Assembly (NCBI RefSeq): GCF_000004195.4
Contig: NC_030684.2
Location: 108,530,429 to 108,594,428, forward strand
Length of the DNA: 64,000 nt
Reading direction: 5' to 3'
Source of the DNA: Xenopus tropicalis
Lineage: Eukaryota > Chordata > Amphibia > Anura > Pipidae
The position numbers and the translations under genes were made by a program. The notes beneath the pieces were generated by a model. It was given only the letters and a program-made list of their open reading frames with translations. It was not told the origin of the DNA and did no database searches. Shown here in pieces: positions 1 through 11,525 of the stretch (within the stretch, counting starts at the first letter, position 1; every line of letters begins with the position of its first letter).

Positions 1-517
1 CTGTTTTGCAAGTAAGCATGACGATCCAGGAGGGATACAAAAACAGAATTTTATTTTACATGCGATAAGTTTTAAAACTAAGTTTATACATGGGATACAG
101 TACAATACAACACATAGCAGTTACATATAAGATACAAGCTGATTCTATTAATATGCAGAACACAGCTTGCAACATATATATATACAAATAAAATGAGAGA
201 GTAAAATCTCCCTTCTCTCTTTGTGTGTTGCTTTATGTAAAACTCCATTCAGCTCTCAAACTGATATCTGACCATTTGTCCTAAAAAATAAACCCCAGAC
301 TTTTATCTTTTATTTTTATGTCATATTTAAAATATTTTGCAAGCAAATGATAAATACTGTGCCTAAAATTATCCTTCAACTTTGAGTGGGAGTCAATAAA
401 AAGGCTGAAAATATTCATTTTTGTTCTTATAAAAACAACTTTCTAATTGTGTGAAAAAAAGCATTTTTCAAAATATATGCATGTGTATATATATATATAT
501 ATTGTATGGGGCATTAC
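1..517. other. AT-rich unique stretch, no gene seen
   Basis: No open frame, splice-flanked exon or repeat that I recognise. It holds a short (TA)n run near 487-503 just before the first MITE. Confidence 0.5.
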
Positions 518-815
518 GGGCAGATTTATCAACATTGGGTTTTTTCAGTGATTCCAGTTTCTTTGTGTTAAAAATCATGATTTTCAATCCTAGTTCAAAT
601 TTTTAAATTTTTTTTTGGTTTTCAACCCCTTAAAAATGATGCAGAAATGATAAATTCAAGGTATTTCAGGTTTTTTAGTGCTTTTATTCAACTGTGTCGT
701 TAATCAGATTTGTTATTAAATAAGGTAACGTTAATTTTTTTGTTTTTAATTCAAGGTTAATTGAAGTAGGAAAAAATATAAAAATGACTCCAATACAAAT
801 TTTGATGAATGCGCC
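518..815. mobile_element. TTTATCAA-type MITE (family B), copy 1
   Basis: The left end reads GGGCAGATTTATCAACAT. The right end (TTTTGATGAATGCGCC) is its approximate inverted complement. The interior is AT-rich with imperfect internal dyads, and there is no coding capacity. Related copies lie at 1757, 3625, 11062 and 34730, sharing blocks such as TTTTTGGTGCT, AAAATCATGAATTTG and GTAGAAGTCAATGGGA. The transposase superfamily cannot be told from what is here. Confidence 0.6.
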
Positions 816-1067
816 TTCACCGAGCTGATTTATTATCGTATTTATTATAAACTCTTTAAAAACAAGTACCGGCAAAGAGAAATAAAACAGAAATATTTAT
901 CAATGTATTTTCTGTGCTGGGATATAAATCACCACGAGATAAAATAAATTAACATTGACAGTAACGTGTTGTAAAATAGTAGATTGGATAAAACTGCTGG
1001 GAATGATTGTGGTTTCCTCCGTTTTATCAAAAATCAATCCCAATAAATATATATATATATATAGGGA

Positions 1068-1300
1068 TAAGTGATTTTTTTTGCCAGGCATGGATTCACA
1101 GCTAATTTCCACATTTCGCCATCGGCAAATTGTTTCGCAAAACTTCAGTGAAAATCCGCTGTGAAAAAATTTGTTGTGCGTCAAAAAAAAGTGTGTGGTC
1201 ACATCAAAAAATAGGTGCAAAACAAAAAAAGACGCATGCGACAAAAAAATTGCGAGACTAATGCGTTACAAGAATTTTTCACCGTTTCGGGAATTTTCCT
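1068..1300. mobile_element. TAGTGATG-type hAT-like element (family C), diverged copy
   Basis: It begins TAAGTGAT and contains GCCAGGCATGGATTCACAGC, closely matching the start of the intact family C copy at 28108 (GCCAGGCATGAATTTGTGGC). The rest is a run of short GCG/GCA-plus-A motifs like those inside that copy. The right end is degraded. Confidence 0.55.
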
Positions 1301-1756
1301 GTTATATATAATATAATAATTTCCTGTATATATAATATAAATAATATATAAATAATGAGCATCTCCACAACAATTTTCCGTGTAACTGCCAGTTCATAGA
1401 GGAAATTCATTTTTATTGGATCCCAATTAATATGCACTGTGCTTAATTTGAAAGCAACACTTGTTAATTTTTCTGGGACCATTTTTGGTGGGGTTTTAAA
1501 GCACAACACCGAGCTCTAACACCTCATAGCACAGGTCTGAGTTTGGTAGCAGAACACATCTTGCAAACTGAGCAGACACTTTAGTAAAAGCAGTAAATGC
1601 TTTTTTAAATGTAATAATTAATTTAACACTTTAATGACTAATGGGAAAAAATTCCAGATGGTCAGGAAAGTGTTATTTGATATTTCATTAATCATGTGGG
1701 AGCTGGGTAGGACATTCTGAATGTATATTATACATTTGTTAGGTTCTGGTAATTGT
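1301..1756. other. AT-rich unique stretch, no gene seen
   Basis: It contains tandem short ATATAAT-type motifs (about 1301-1355) and otherwise unremarkable sequence. Confidence 0.4.
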
Positions 1757-2446
1757 GGGGCTCATTTATCAACATTTGTACATTTTGAACATTTTTTTGG
1801 TGCTAAAATCCATGAATTTGAATTATGTCTTTAAAAACTCAAATTTTCAATATTTATCAAGTGAAAAAAACGTGAAAAACTCAAATATAAAACTTCGACA
1901 TCTGAAAGCAGGAGTCAATGGGAGCTGTTCTAGGCAAATATTTAATTCAAGTCCAGTCATTTTGCAACATTTTGTTAAATACAAAATTAAAGTATATGAG
2001 TTTTTTCACTGTTTTATTCAATTACAATTTTTATTTTCAGATTTTATAATATACAGGTATGGGATCCGTTATCCAGAAACCCATTATCCAGAAAGCTCCG
2101 ATTTACAGAAAGCCCATCTCCAATAGACTCCATTTTAATCAAATAATTTAGATTTTCCTTTTTTTCTCTGTAATAACAAAACAGTACCTTGTACTTGATC
2201 CCAACTAAGATATAATTAATCCTTATTGCAAAGCAGTCCTATTGGGTTTAATTACTGTTTTATTGATTTTTTTGTAGACTTATGGTATGAAGATCCAAAT
2301 TTAGGAAAAACCCCTTATCCGTAATACTCTTGGTCCCCGAGCAGTCTGGATAACAGGTCCTGTACCCATTATAAAGCAAACATTCAAGTCTTATTAAATT
2401 ACCATTAAAAAAAATGACCCAAATATGAGTTTTATGTAAAAAGGCC
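1757..2446 (+). mobile_element. TTTATCAA-type MITE (family B), copy 2, split by a family A element
   Basis: The left half starts GGGGCTCATTTATCAACATT and runs to about 2050. The right half resumes after the embedded palindromic element at about 2369 and ends near AAATATGAGTTTTATG...GGCCTC. The halves correspond to the two ends of the copy at 3625, so the embedded element is a later insertion. Confidence 0.65.
2053..2368 (+). mobile_element. Palindromic family A element, copy 1 (inside family B)
   Basis: It starts ACAGGTATGGGATCCGTTAT and ends with the inverted counterpart (TCTGGATAAC...GTCCTGTACCC). The diagnostic core blocks are CATAGACTCCATTTTAAT, AAAACAGTACCTTGTACTTG, CCCAACTAAGATATAATTAA, TTAAGG-like ATGAAGATCCAAAT and GAGCAGTCTGG. 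Length about 316 bp with no coding capacity. I take 'forward' as the orientation carrying CATAGACTCCATTTTAAT on the + strand. I do not assign a superfamily name. Confidence 0.8.
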
Positions 2447-3213
2447 TCTGTGTGTGTTTTACATTCATTAAAAAAAGGTTTGTCTTTGATATTTCACACT
2501 GCCAACTAAAATAAAAAATTAAAAATACATTAATATGCTCCTTTGATGGGATCTTCCCTTTATATTTAGTGATCGTCAGCAGCTCGAAGCAGATATCTGT
2601 CTCACATCCTCAAATGGTCAAAATCAAATAGTTTGACATTAAACAAATGTATAGTTGTGATTGTAGGCGAGAGTGTGAGTACTGTATCAGCAGCTGGATT
2701 CTATACAAGGCTCCCATTTCTGCAGCCCTGGAAGCATAATTTATGGCACTATACTTTGGCTCTTCAGTTAAGTGGCTCTGTGCTGTTGGCTCACAAAAGG
2801 ATATGCAAGAATGTTCTATAGGACTATCTGTAATATCGGAACAATAGGGCTGTTCATAGAATGCAGGATGTGTGCACTTCATGGTGTGCCAAAGAATTCC
2901 GATGTATACTATTTGTATCTCTGGGATAAAGTCATTAATTAAAGTCACTGGATTATTTTGTTGTGGTTAATATATTTTAGGGGCTTGTACATTTAAGACC
3001 ACCAGCCATGAAAGAGTTGCTGTATCTACAGAAAATTGTGGGAAAATAGCACAATTCATTAGGCTTATGGTGGTCTCGCTGTGGAGAATGCAAAAACACT
3101 CTGTTGTTTCACAGTTATTGAAGCAAATGTTCAAATTATATGGAAAAGGGCATTTATTTCTCACCTATCCATAATATTTATATGCAATGCATCATTTGTG
3201 TTGCTTTCTTTGT
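2447..3213. other. Unique stretch, no gene seen
   Basis: Opposed 60-110 codon frames overlap on both strands here (2610-2948 minus, 2633-2821 plus) but show no family motifs or splice context. I regard them as chance frames. Confidence 0.4.
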
Positions 3214-3534
3214 ACATGTATGGAACCCCTTATCCGGAAACCCGTTATCCAGAAAGCTCTGAATTACGGAAAGCCCGTCTCCCATAGACTCCATTTTAAT
3301 CCAATAATTCAGAATTTTAAAACTGATTTCCTTTTTCTCTGTAATAATAAAACAGTGCCTTGTACTTGATCCCAACTAAGATATAATTAATCCTTATTGG
3401 ATGCAAAACAATCCTATTGGGTTTTATTGATTTTTTTAGTAGACTTAAGGTATGGAGATCCAAATTACGGAAAAACCCTTTATCTGGAATACCCTTGGTA
3501 CCGAGCATTCTGGATAATGGGTCCTATACCTGTA
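3214..3534 (+). mobile_element. Palindromic family A element, copy 2, full length
   Basis: It runs from ACATGTATGGAACCCCTTAT to GGGTCCTATACCTGTA with all family A core blocks in forward order. The termini are inverted repeats of each other. The flanking TGT/TAC sequence does not give a clear target duplication. Confidence 0.85.
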
Positions 3535-3588
3535 TACACAATGCTTCACAGAAAGGTGTTCACATTTTACATATTCAATCTTAAAAGG

Positions 3589-3609
3589 ATATATATATAT
3601 ATATATATA
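3589..3609. repeat. (TA)n microsatellite
   Basis: About ten TA dinucleotides, directly before family B copy 3. Confidence 0.85.
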
Positions 3610-3624
3610 CCTACCTGTAAATAT

Positions 3625-4350
3625 GGGGGTTATTTATCAATGTTCATGTTTTTACAATTTTTTGGTGCTTTAAAAATCATGAATTTGGATTATGGTTTAA
3701 AAATTTGAATTTTTCGGTATCTATTAAGTGAAGAAAACTCGAAAAACCTGAATGTAAAACTTTTGAAAACTTACAACGTTATGTAGAAGTCAATGGGAAA
3801 TGTCTTTGGCAAGTTTTAAACTGTTTATCCAATTTGAGTTTTTAGAATTTTTTAATTCTTCTTAGCTTGTTCACCCATTAAAAATGATAAGTACATTGAT
3901 GTACTGGTATGGGACCTGTTATCCAGAATGCTCGGGACCTGGGGTTTTCCGGATGAGGGTTCTTTCCGTAATTCGGATCTCATACCTTAAGTCTGCCAAA
4001 AAAAATATTTAAACAGTAATTAAACACAATAGGATCATTTTGTCCCCAATAAGGATTAATTATATCTTAGTTGGGATCAAGTACAGGTACTGTTTTATTA
4101 TTACAGAGAAAAAAAGGAAACATTTATGGGAGATAGCCTTTCTGTAATTCGAAACTTTCTGCATAATGGGTTTCCTGATAAGGGGTCCGAAACCTGTATT
4201 AATGACTTGTTCACTGTTTTATACAATCACTTTTTCAATTCTGATTTTTCAATAAATAAGGTAACATTTGTGTTTTTAAAAATTTCAAGGTTATTTGAAG
4301 CTGAAGAAAATCCAAAAATTACACAAATATGAATTTTGATAAACAGGTCT
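3625..4350 (+). mobile_element. TTTATCAA-type MITE (family B), copy 3, split by a family A element
   Basis: The left part starts GGGGGTTATTTATCAATGTT and contains TTTTTGGTGCTTTAAAAATC and GTAGAAGTCAATGGGAAATG. After the embedded palindrome (3902-4198) it resumes with TGACTTGTTCACTGTTTTAT and ends AATTTTGATAAACAGG, the inverted counterpart of the start. It is the best copy for reconstructing the order of insertion events. Confidence 0.7.
3902..4198 (-). mobile_element. Palindromic family A element, copy 3, reverse (inside family B)
   Basis: It starts ACTGGTATGGGACCTGTTAT and ends TCCGAAACCTGTA. The core blocks appear reverse-complemented (TTAGTTGGGATCAAGTAC, TTATTATTACAGAGAAAA, TATGGGAGATAGCC). 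About 297 bp. Confidence 0.8.
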
Positions 4351-6225
4351 CTCAATGTGCAGCATCTGGGTGCCTCCTTACTGGCTGGTATTTACATCAG
4401 AAATTCATATGTCTCACCCTGCTCCTCTGTGTGCTAGAGATCTATTTGTCAATAAAGCCTGAAAAAGACTTGCTAAATTCACATGTAAACCAAAATCTAA
4501 TTTTGTTAAAAAAAAAGCAAGTAGGGACCAACATCGAGGCCATATCCGCGTGTATAACTACTGTTAGGGACCACCCAGAAATTTCCAAAAATATTTCTTT
4601 TTTACCATCTCAACATAATAAAAGAAAGCAAAGGGATAAGGGGATATTCTGGATTATTAATTGACCCCCCTATCGTTTATATTACCCCGGGTTTTATTTA
4701 GAGTGGTTTATATTTAAAAACTGTATGTATAAAATCTCCCATCCCCACAGTTAAACGTCTCTAAATCTAGAGAATGGGGAAATGAAATCAGCAGACAAAG
4801 AAGATGTTCTGCTCAAGCAAGTCGAGTCTTTCATGGCAGAAAAGGCTAAGCTCTCAGACTAACGCCGATTCAATTGGCCAAAATAAGAGACTTAAGTAAA
4901 AAGGTAAATAACCTATTCTGAATGTATTACAAAGAGCAGTCCCTGCCTCCCATGTCTCCTGCTACCTTCAGTTCAGAATTCAAAATAAATCCCACAGTGA
5001 GCCCTCCGAAATTTACATTTAATATTATTGCTCAGTTCATCATGGTAATTCCGAAAAAAAGTGATTCCCACTGTATTACCAAAATAAAAAATACTGTCTG
5101 TGGTTGTGCACATAAAAAGCCATAAGCAAGTACTTACCCTATTGTCAACACTGCACCAAATGTGCCTTGTTGTATCACTGGGTGCAAGTCACACAGCACA
5201 AAGATCTAAGGCACAAGGGAGCCCTGTTTCCCCAATGCACAATAAAACAATATGTGGAAAAATGTGGGTCTAGTAACACACAATTACTTTATTTAATAAG
5301 ATCTGTAATGGGAATTGCTGAAAGGAAATCAAACATGGGGAGGTTTATGTAATAATATTCCACTTTGCAAATTTCCAAGGTTTTTTTTCATACAAAAACT
5401 CAAATACTCACCATAAAACTTTATCTCAAAAACGTAACCACTAATAAATGTGGAAAAAAACTCAAAAGCAGCAGAAGCGCATTCTACTCTGTGGTTTCAA
5501 TGAATTACTTGGGTTTTTCTAGGACAACTTCCATCAACTTCTGCATAAACTTGCCAGCTTTTAGATGCCAAAACTTTGCACAGTTGGAATTGCTGCAATG
5601 TAAGATCTGATGAGTAAAACCATTATATGAAATAAAAATAATGTTATGAATCTGACCATTATTTATATCACTGCCCTGCACTTAAGGACTGATTATCAGA
5701 GTGGTTTCTTTTTCAGTAAAACAAATCCATACAAAAGTAATAAGAGTAATGGCAGAGGGGAGCTTTGTGTCAGTGTGAAACTGCACTCACAGGTGGGCAA
5801 CATTTTGCTAGAAATACTTCTCAGTTGAATAGCATTGCCGTCACTGTATCCAGTGTCAGGCTTGGGTGTCTGTGACCTACTGGGGTTGCCACCTCAGGGG
5901 ACCCCTTCCCCAGTCACTAGTTCCTACAAGCCATGGGCACCCAACAACACCCCCACCCCCCAGGGGAGCACCCACAAAAATGCTCACTGTAAAAAACACC
6001 CTGTATGCCATTGTCTTGTTGTTCATGTGATTTGCATCTCAGCAGCTGGCAAAATCTCCTTAGTATATTTTAGAATCCTTGTTTCCCTACACACTGATGA
6101 TAATGTGGAAATGTAAACTGGAAAGATGTCCGGTAACATCCATAAATATATAGTGTACTATGAACTGAAGACCTTACTATGCCATTTTTTCCTTGTATCT
6201 TAGTCCGAATCATGGCAACCCTAGT
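4351..6225. other. Unique stretch, no gene recognised
   Basis: Several 60-110 codon open frames occur (4329-4664, 4922-5125, 5365-5610, 5835-6116, all plus). They lack recognisable domains and paired splice sites. 5890-5960 is a short C-rich patch. Confidence 0.4.
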
Positions 6226-6390
6226 AGAAGGGATATGTGGCGAAATGTTTGTTATTGTGAGTGGCAAAAATTCATGCAATTTCATGTGGGTTTTGTTTTG
6301 TCAGGAAATATTTGGCATGAGAAAATATGTCCATTGACTTAAAGGCAATTGATGTCAGAAAAAATTGCCCATTAACTCCAACATGTTCAG
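6226..6390. mobile_element. Possible decayed family C (hAT-like) fragment
   Basis: Phrases such as GTGGCGAAATGTTT, AGTGGCAAAAATTCATGC and GTCCATTGACTTAAAGGC match the style of the family C interior (compare 47695-47790, which has CCCATTGACTCCAATGC). No terminal repeats are preserved. Confidence 0.3.
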
Positions 6391-6765
6391 CACATGGGAA
6401 AATGTGGTATAGGAACACTCATTGAGATACATACAGAACACACAGCAATCATGGGACTTAAATTATGTGCAAAAATGTAATGGTGAAGTTTCGGTCCTAC
6501 ACAGAGGACCTTTATCAAGACATCTCGCCTTTTTTTCCGGTGAGTGCACTGCCTTTCAAACTCTCTCTCTGTATAAATTTATATATAAAATACATTATAT
6601 TTATATATATATGTATATATAAAATAAGAGACATGAATACTCTGTAAATTATATCCTTAGAAATGGTGCTTAGTGATGTCATCAGTTATAATAAATGCTT
6701 AGTCACATGATTCACTGAGACCTGTGTATCATAATAAATAATACTCTCCCTTTTGTAAAATATAA

Positions 6766-6813
6766 GGTAGGGGAGGGGGGAGGAGTAGAAGGGAGGGGGA
6801 GAGAGGAGGAAGC
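6766..6813 (+). repeat. Polypurine GA/G tract with quadruplex-compatible G runs
   Basis: An almost uninterrupted purine run of about 48 bases. It contains G4, G6, G3 and G5 tracts at 6770-6773, 6775-6780, 6791-6793 and 6795-6799. Such tracts can form triplex or quadruplex structures. It sits in a stretch otherwise without genes. Confidence 0.75.
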
Positions 6814-7474
6814 TGAGCAGGCTTGTGCTGTGCCCTGATGGATTATTCTGAGAGAAGGAAGTCTGATGCAGAAGATCATGTGCACAAAATAGAAGGAAGG
6901 AAATGTGGTATTTCTTTTTATAAAAGGCTCAGAGCAGCATTTCTGTAAGTGCTTATGGCTGTATTTAAATAGACCTTTCTAATTTAGTTTTTCCTTTCCT
7001 TCTACGCAGAGGTTTAATGGGTAGGGGCAGATTTATGATTTTATTTTCATGAGCGGGCTTTCTTAAATAAGAAGTTTGGCAGCTTTTGGATACATTTTTT
7101 TTATTATTTCAGAAAGTCAGCTTGGGGTAAGAACCTCAACCATAAATTTTTGCCTGTACACTGTAGTATAGGGTGTGCTTTTGCACTTGTGCCCCTACTG
7201 TATGACTAAAATCAGCCTTGGTTAGACTGAAGTTTAATAAAACTAAGGCAAAAGTCCACTTATATGTAATCCAGCCCTACAGTGGATGGAACATATGTGT
7301 TATTCTAAAAAGGGTTGTTTCTCCACCAGCCTATTTTCATAACAAACTTTGTTGCAGTGTTTGGCTGAAGGAGTATGCAACAGTGATGAACATATGACTA
7401 AATATTTAACTAAAGTAAAGATTAAAATGAAACATGAATTAGAGATTTATTGGGTAATGTCACATAGGGTGATC

Positions 7475-7795
7475 TTAAGCATTTTGTTGTCCCCATCGGT
7501 TGCACGAAACATCGTAAGATCCGCCACACACCATTCAGGCCTGAATCGGCAGGTAAGGAGGTAGAAACAATAGGATTTCTACCTCCTTCTGCCGATTCAG
7601 CGCTGAAGGGAGTTTTTGGTCAGGCGCCTTCTATGGCGCCCGATCAAAATTTTCCAACTGGTACAATCGGCGAGTCGGCCGATATCAGCAGCTTCCTGCG
7701 ATATCGGTCGACTCGCCGACATACCATACACGCACCGAATATCGTACGAAACGAGGTTTCGTACGATATTATCGGTGCGTGTATGGCCACCTTAA
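7475..7795. mobile_element. MITE-like element with three consecutive hairpins, TTAA-bounded
   Basis: Bounded by TTAA at 7475-7478 and 7792-7795. It contains three large dyads in a row: 7543-7598 (GAATCGGCA... pairing with ...GCCGATTC, almost uninterrupted), 7669-7718 (CGGCGAGTCGGCCGATAT pairing with GATATCGGTCGACTCGCCG) and 7726-7785 (CATACACGCACCGA pairing with TCGGTGCGTGTATG around a GTACGAAAC/GTTTCGTAC core). The right end GTGTATGGCCACCTTAA also ends the element at 62465-62792. The left terminus does not match the right one, so the left boundary is uncertain. Confidence 0.6.
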
Positions 7796-8033
7796 GTGCT
7801 GGAAATGTGGGACTTTATACTCGCTTTGGGTGCCATTGCACATCATGACAAAAAGATTAGTCAGGTTGTGGAGTGCTCAGTCGAAGCTAATAGGACAGGG
7901 AACTACTAAATGTCTGCCACTAGAGGGGTACATTAAAAAAAAAGGGGTTTATGAATTATGGGGCATCACAAAAGTGACTGGGCACTTGAGTCGGGGACTT
8001 ATGAGTCCTGGATGTCTCAAAGTGACACATTTT

Positions 8034-8567
8034 GGGGCTGATTTACTTACCCACGAACGGGTCGAATGGAGTCCGATTGCGTTTTTTTCGTAATGATCGG
8101 TACTTTGCGATTTTTTCGGATGTTTTGCGATTTTTTCGGATTCTTTACGAATTTTTCGGATCCAATACGATTTTTGCGTAAAAACGCGAGTTTTCCTATC
8201 CATTACGAAAGTTGCGTAAAAAGTTGCGCATTTTGCGTAGCGTTAAAACTTACGCGAAAAGTTGCGCATTTTTTGCGTAAGTTTTAACGCTACGCAAAAT
8301 GCGCAACTTTTTACGCAACTTTCGTAATGGATACGAAAACTCGCGTTTTTACGCAAAAATCGTATTGGTAACGAAAAATTCGTACAGAATCCGAAAAAAT
8401 CGCAAAACATACGAAAAAGTCGCAAAATGTTCGTTTTCAAGTCGGAACTTTTCCAATTCGGGTCGGATTCGTGACATCACCTTAGGACCCCTGAAGCAGC
8501 ACTGGGCGGGGGGGTTGCACTTGAGCCTCTTATCACTCTTGCATCCTGGGGTTAAGTAAATTGCCCC
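8034..8567. mobile_element. Harbinger-like MITE forming a giant CpG-rich palindrome
   Basis: The ends are GGGGCTGATTTACTTACCCA and its counterpart TAAGTAAATTGCCCC. The arms pair around a centre near 8265. From 8241-8255 and 8275-8289 outward the match is nearly perfect for more than 80 bp per side and continues imperfectly to about 8060 and 8470. The arms are built from GCGTAAAAA/TTTTTACGC and TTTTTCGG/CCGAAAAA words. The same end type with a clean TTA duplication occurs at 32052, which supports the Harbinger assignment. About 70 bp near the right end (8478-8547) is not mirrored on the left. Confidence 0.75.
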
Positions 8568-10069
8568 TAAGAGCAGGCAGTAAGCACCTTCATTAGGTAT
8601 CTTAAAGACACACAAGTTATGGTTGGTGGAGGTATGCCCACCTGGCCCTCTCCATATTGAGCACTGTATGCATTAGGGGAATGCCACTGTTTGGTGCTTT
8701 GTAAACCCTTCTAGTGTACTGGGATACCCATAGTGTACCATTCCCACATGCTGGATTATGGTCATGTATATGGTAATCTCCTTGTTGAACTACAATTTCC
8801 AGAAACCCCTTGCCTGCTGTAGCTTACGGTTACATGATTAATCACTTAAAACAAGTGTATTTTGTATATAGAAAGCACTAACAAACACAAAACAAACTAT
8901 TTCAATGTACTTTTACTATTTATATTGGTGCATTTAGCACTATACTAAATAGCAACAGCTTTATTTTCCTGCACATATCTGCATACGTTACCATGAGAAA
9001 GTGGTTTTAGCAGCTTTGCCCGGAGGCTGACAGCCTTTCACCTCAGTAAACTGTTGATTTAAAGCTCCCCCTTGTGGTGTCATGTAGAACATTAAAGACC
9101 TGTATCAGACTAGTATTTCCCATCTGTTAGCTGTTTTCTGCAGTACCAGAACTGGAATTATCATTGATGTAATAAGAAATTGTGGATTAAATTGAATATA
9201 ACTGCAATACAGCTTAACTCAAATAATCACCTCTCTACCTGCTGAACATCCACAATTCCAAACATATGGCACAGGTTGCCAATGATGCCAACAAAACCCA
9301 TAAGATATATAGCAGCTCATTGAGTAAGTCTAAATGGGCACCAAAGACATGACAATGCTAAATATAGCTAGTATTCATGTGTATGTAACTTCAGCTACTG
9401 CAATACCAGTCCATTGTGTTAATTTCAACATTTGATTTTAATGTTAACTTTAAAAATTCAACTCAGGCTCCAGGCAGTTCCAATGAGCCAGATTAAGATA
9501 TGCTTGTATAACCCTTTCTTGGCACACTTCTGCAAAATTTGTTATACGCTCACTTATCTGGCTTGTGCGTAGTCCCCTGAGCCCCCTTTGCAATAGTGAA
9601 AGGATACTGGGAACTGGGCAATTCACAGCACAGTGCCTCCACCTAGTGGATACTAAGGAGCACACATCAGGGGAAATTCCACTAGGAAAATAATTACACA
9701 CACTTTGCAGCAACGATAACTTTATACAACAGTTGAAATAAAGTAAAGAACACACGTTTGTGTATTTAGGGGACACAGTGTAGCTATCGCAATCATCTCT
9801 CCAGTCTTGTACAAGGCAGGAGTAGGAGGCCTGGGGATTTTAGACTTTTAGTTCAATAACAAATAAAAGAGCAGAGGTTGGAATCTGTTTTGCCCTATGC
9901 CCTACCACCACCCTGGCCCTGTTCTTATAATACTCTGACTGGGTCATTTAGCCCTGGTGGGAAACATGGGACTATTGTGCATAGTCTGGTTCTAAAGTGC
10001 TCACAAGTATTCAAAAGTCTTTAACTTTATCAAAGTCTTTAACTTTATCTTCCTGCACTTTGATATATT
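8568..10069. other. Unique stretch, no gene recognised
   Basis: A 108-codon minus-strand frame (9450-9776) has no recognisable domain. A short imperfect direct duplication lies at 10010-10051 (AAGTCTTTAACTTTATC twice). Confidence 0.4.
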
Positions 10070-10560
10070 ACATAGTATCATAGTAACAAAACAAATATGT
10101 AGTAAAATAGCTTGAAAAAAGACAGATGTCTATTAAGTTCAACTTTTTATGTCTAGGCAGAAGCTGCCTAACTGCTAGTTAATCCAGAAGAAGGCAAAGA
10201 AAACATCTGAAGCCTCTCTAATTTGCCGCAGAGGGGAAATATTCCTTCCTGACTCCAAGATGGCAATCAGACCAGTCCCTGGATCAACTAGTACTAAGAG
10301 CTATCTCCCATAACCGTGTATTCCCTCACTTGCTAAGAATCCATCCAGCCCCTTCTTAAAGTTATATAATGTATCAGCCAGCACGACTGATTCGGGGAGG
10401 GAATTCCACAACTTCACAGCTCTCACTGTAAAAAAAACCGTTCTGAATATATAGAGGGAACCTCCTTTCTAGTAATCGGAATGGGTGCCCTTGTGTCCGC
10501 TGGAAGGACCTACTGGTTAGTATTTTACAATAAATATTATAGATCCACCTTTTGCAACAA
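10070..10560 (+). repeat. Dispersed amphibian-type repeat (family not named)
   Basis: Contains phrases I recognise as recurrent in frog genomic DNA: GAAAAAAGACAGATGTC, AAGTTCAACTTTTTATGTCT, TTCCTTCCTGACTCCAAGAT, ACTAGTCC-like CCAGTCCCTGGATCAACTAG and GAATTCCACAACTTCACAGC. There is no open frame across it. It is probably the truncated end of a retroelement, but I cannot assign the clade. Only one copy is in this window. Confidence 0.5.
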
Positions 10561-11061
10561 TAAAGATGTTAAGGCTTTTGTGGTAAGTACATGCCGGTTT
10601 GGCACTGTCGGAGTGCCCATTATTCCATACAGAGAACAAAGTTATAGCGTAAGAAGATCTGCTATAGAATATAAATAGCATTTCTCAAACCAATACTCAC
10701 CACTTTGTTAGCTTTATCCTGGCATTCCCCACCAATCAAAATTCTCGGTATATGAAAGCACTCTGAGTTATGTGCAAAAAAAGTCTATAATTTATTCACT
10801 ATTGCACAATGTAAATAAAGGAACTTTTTAGCACATAACCCAAAGAGCTGTCATATATTGTGAATATATACAGTATCTATCAGCTCGTGAGCTAAACTGG
10901 GACACATTTAGATTTATGCCTAAATTAGCTAAATGCCTTTAGTTATTCTGGTCCTATGTAACTAGCAGAACATTGGAATTTCCACTCCTTAACTGCAAAA
11001 AGAAACAAAATATATTTACTACATGTGACATTTCTACAATCTTGTGCACCAAAAAGCAAAT
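10561..11061. other. Unique stretch, no gene seen
   Basis: Ordinary AT-rich sequence with no exon-like frame or recognised repeat. Confidence 0.4.
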
Positions 11062-11525
11062 GGGCAGATTTATTACATTTCATATTTGTATTATTTTCAC
11101 GTTTTTTCCATGATTAAATTTACTAGTCACATTTTCAAAAAAAGCACGTGTCCATTTATTACAAAATACAAAATTACAAAAAAGCACAAATGAAAAAACT
11201 GCGGAATGAAAACAAATTCAAATACCTCTAAATCTTCATTTACTTAAGCATTTTTTCTGTGGTTACAAACAAAAAAAATAAACCCTGAAAAATCTCAAAC
11301 CCTCAAATTAAATAAATAAGTTACCATTTGCAAAGGACAGCTCCCATTCCCCATGACCAGCCAACTTTTAGTTGTATTAGCGTTTTTCATGGTTTTTGCG
11401 CTTAATAAATTCCAAAAGTTTGCTGTTTTAAAATAATTAATTTATTAAATATATGATTTTTTTTAGCTAAAAAGTTTGAATTGAGAAAAAGATGAAAATA
11501 CAAAGATTAATCAAATTGGCTCTTA
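11062..11525. mobile_element. TTTATCAA-type MITE (family B), diverged copy
   Basis: It starts GGGCAGATTTATTACATTTC. The end GATTAATCAAATTGGCTCT is the degraded inverted end. The interior is A-rich with ACAAAAAAGCAC/AAATGAAAAAAC words. Confidence 0.5.

Noticed and set aside
8066..8615. Phenylalanine/arginine-rich frames on both strands
   Set aside because: Mirror translations of the palindromic MITE arms.
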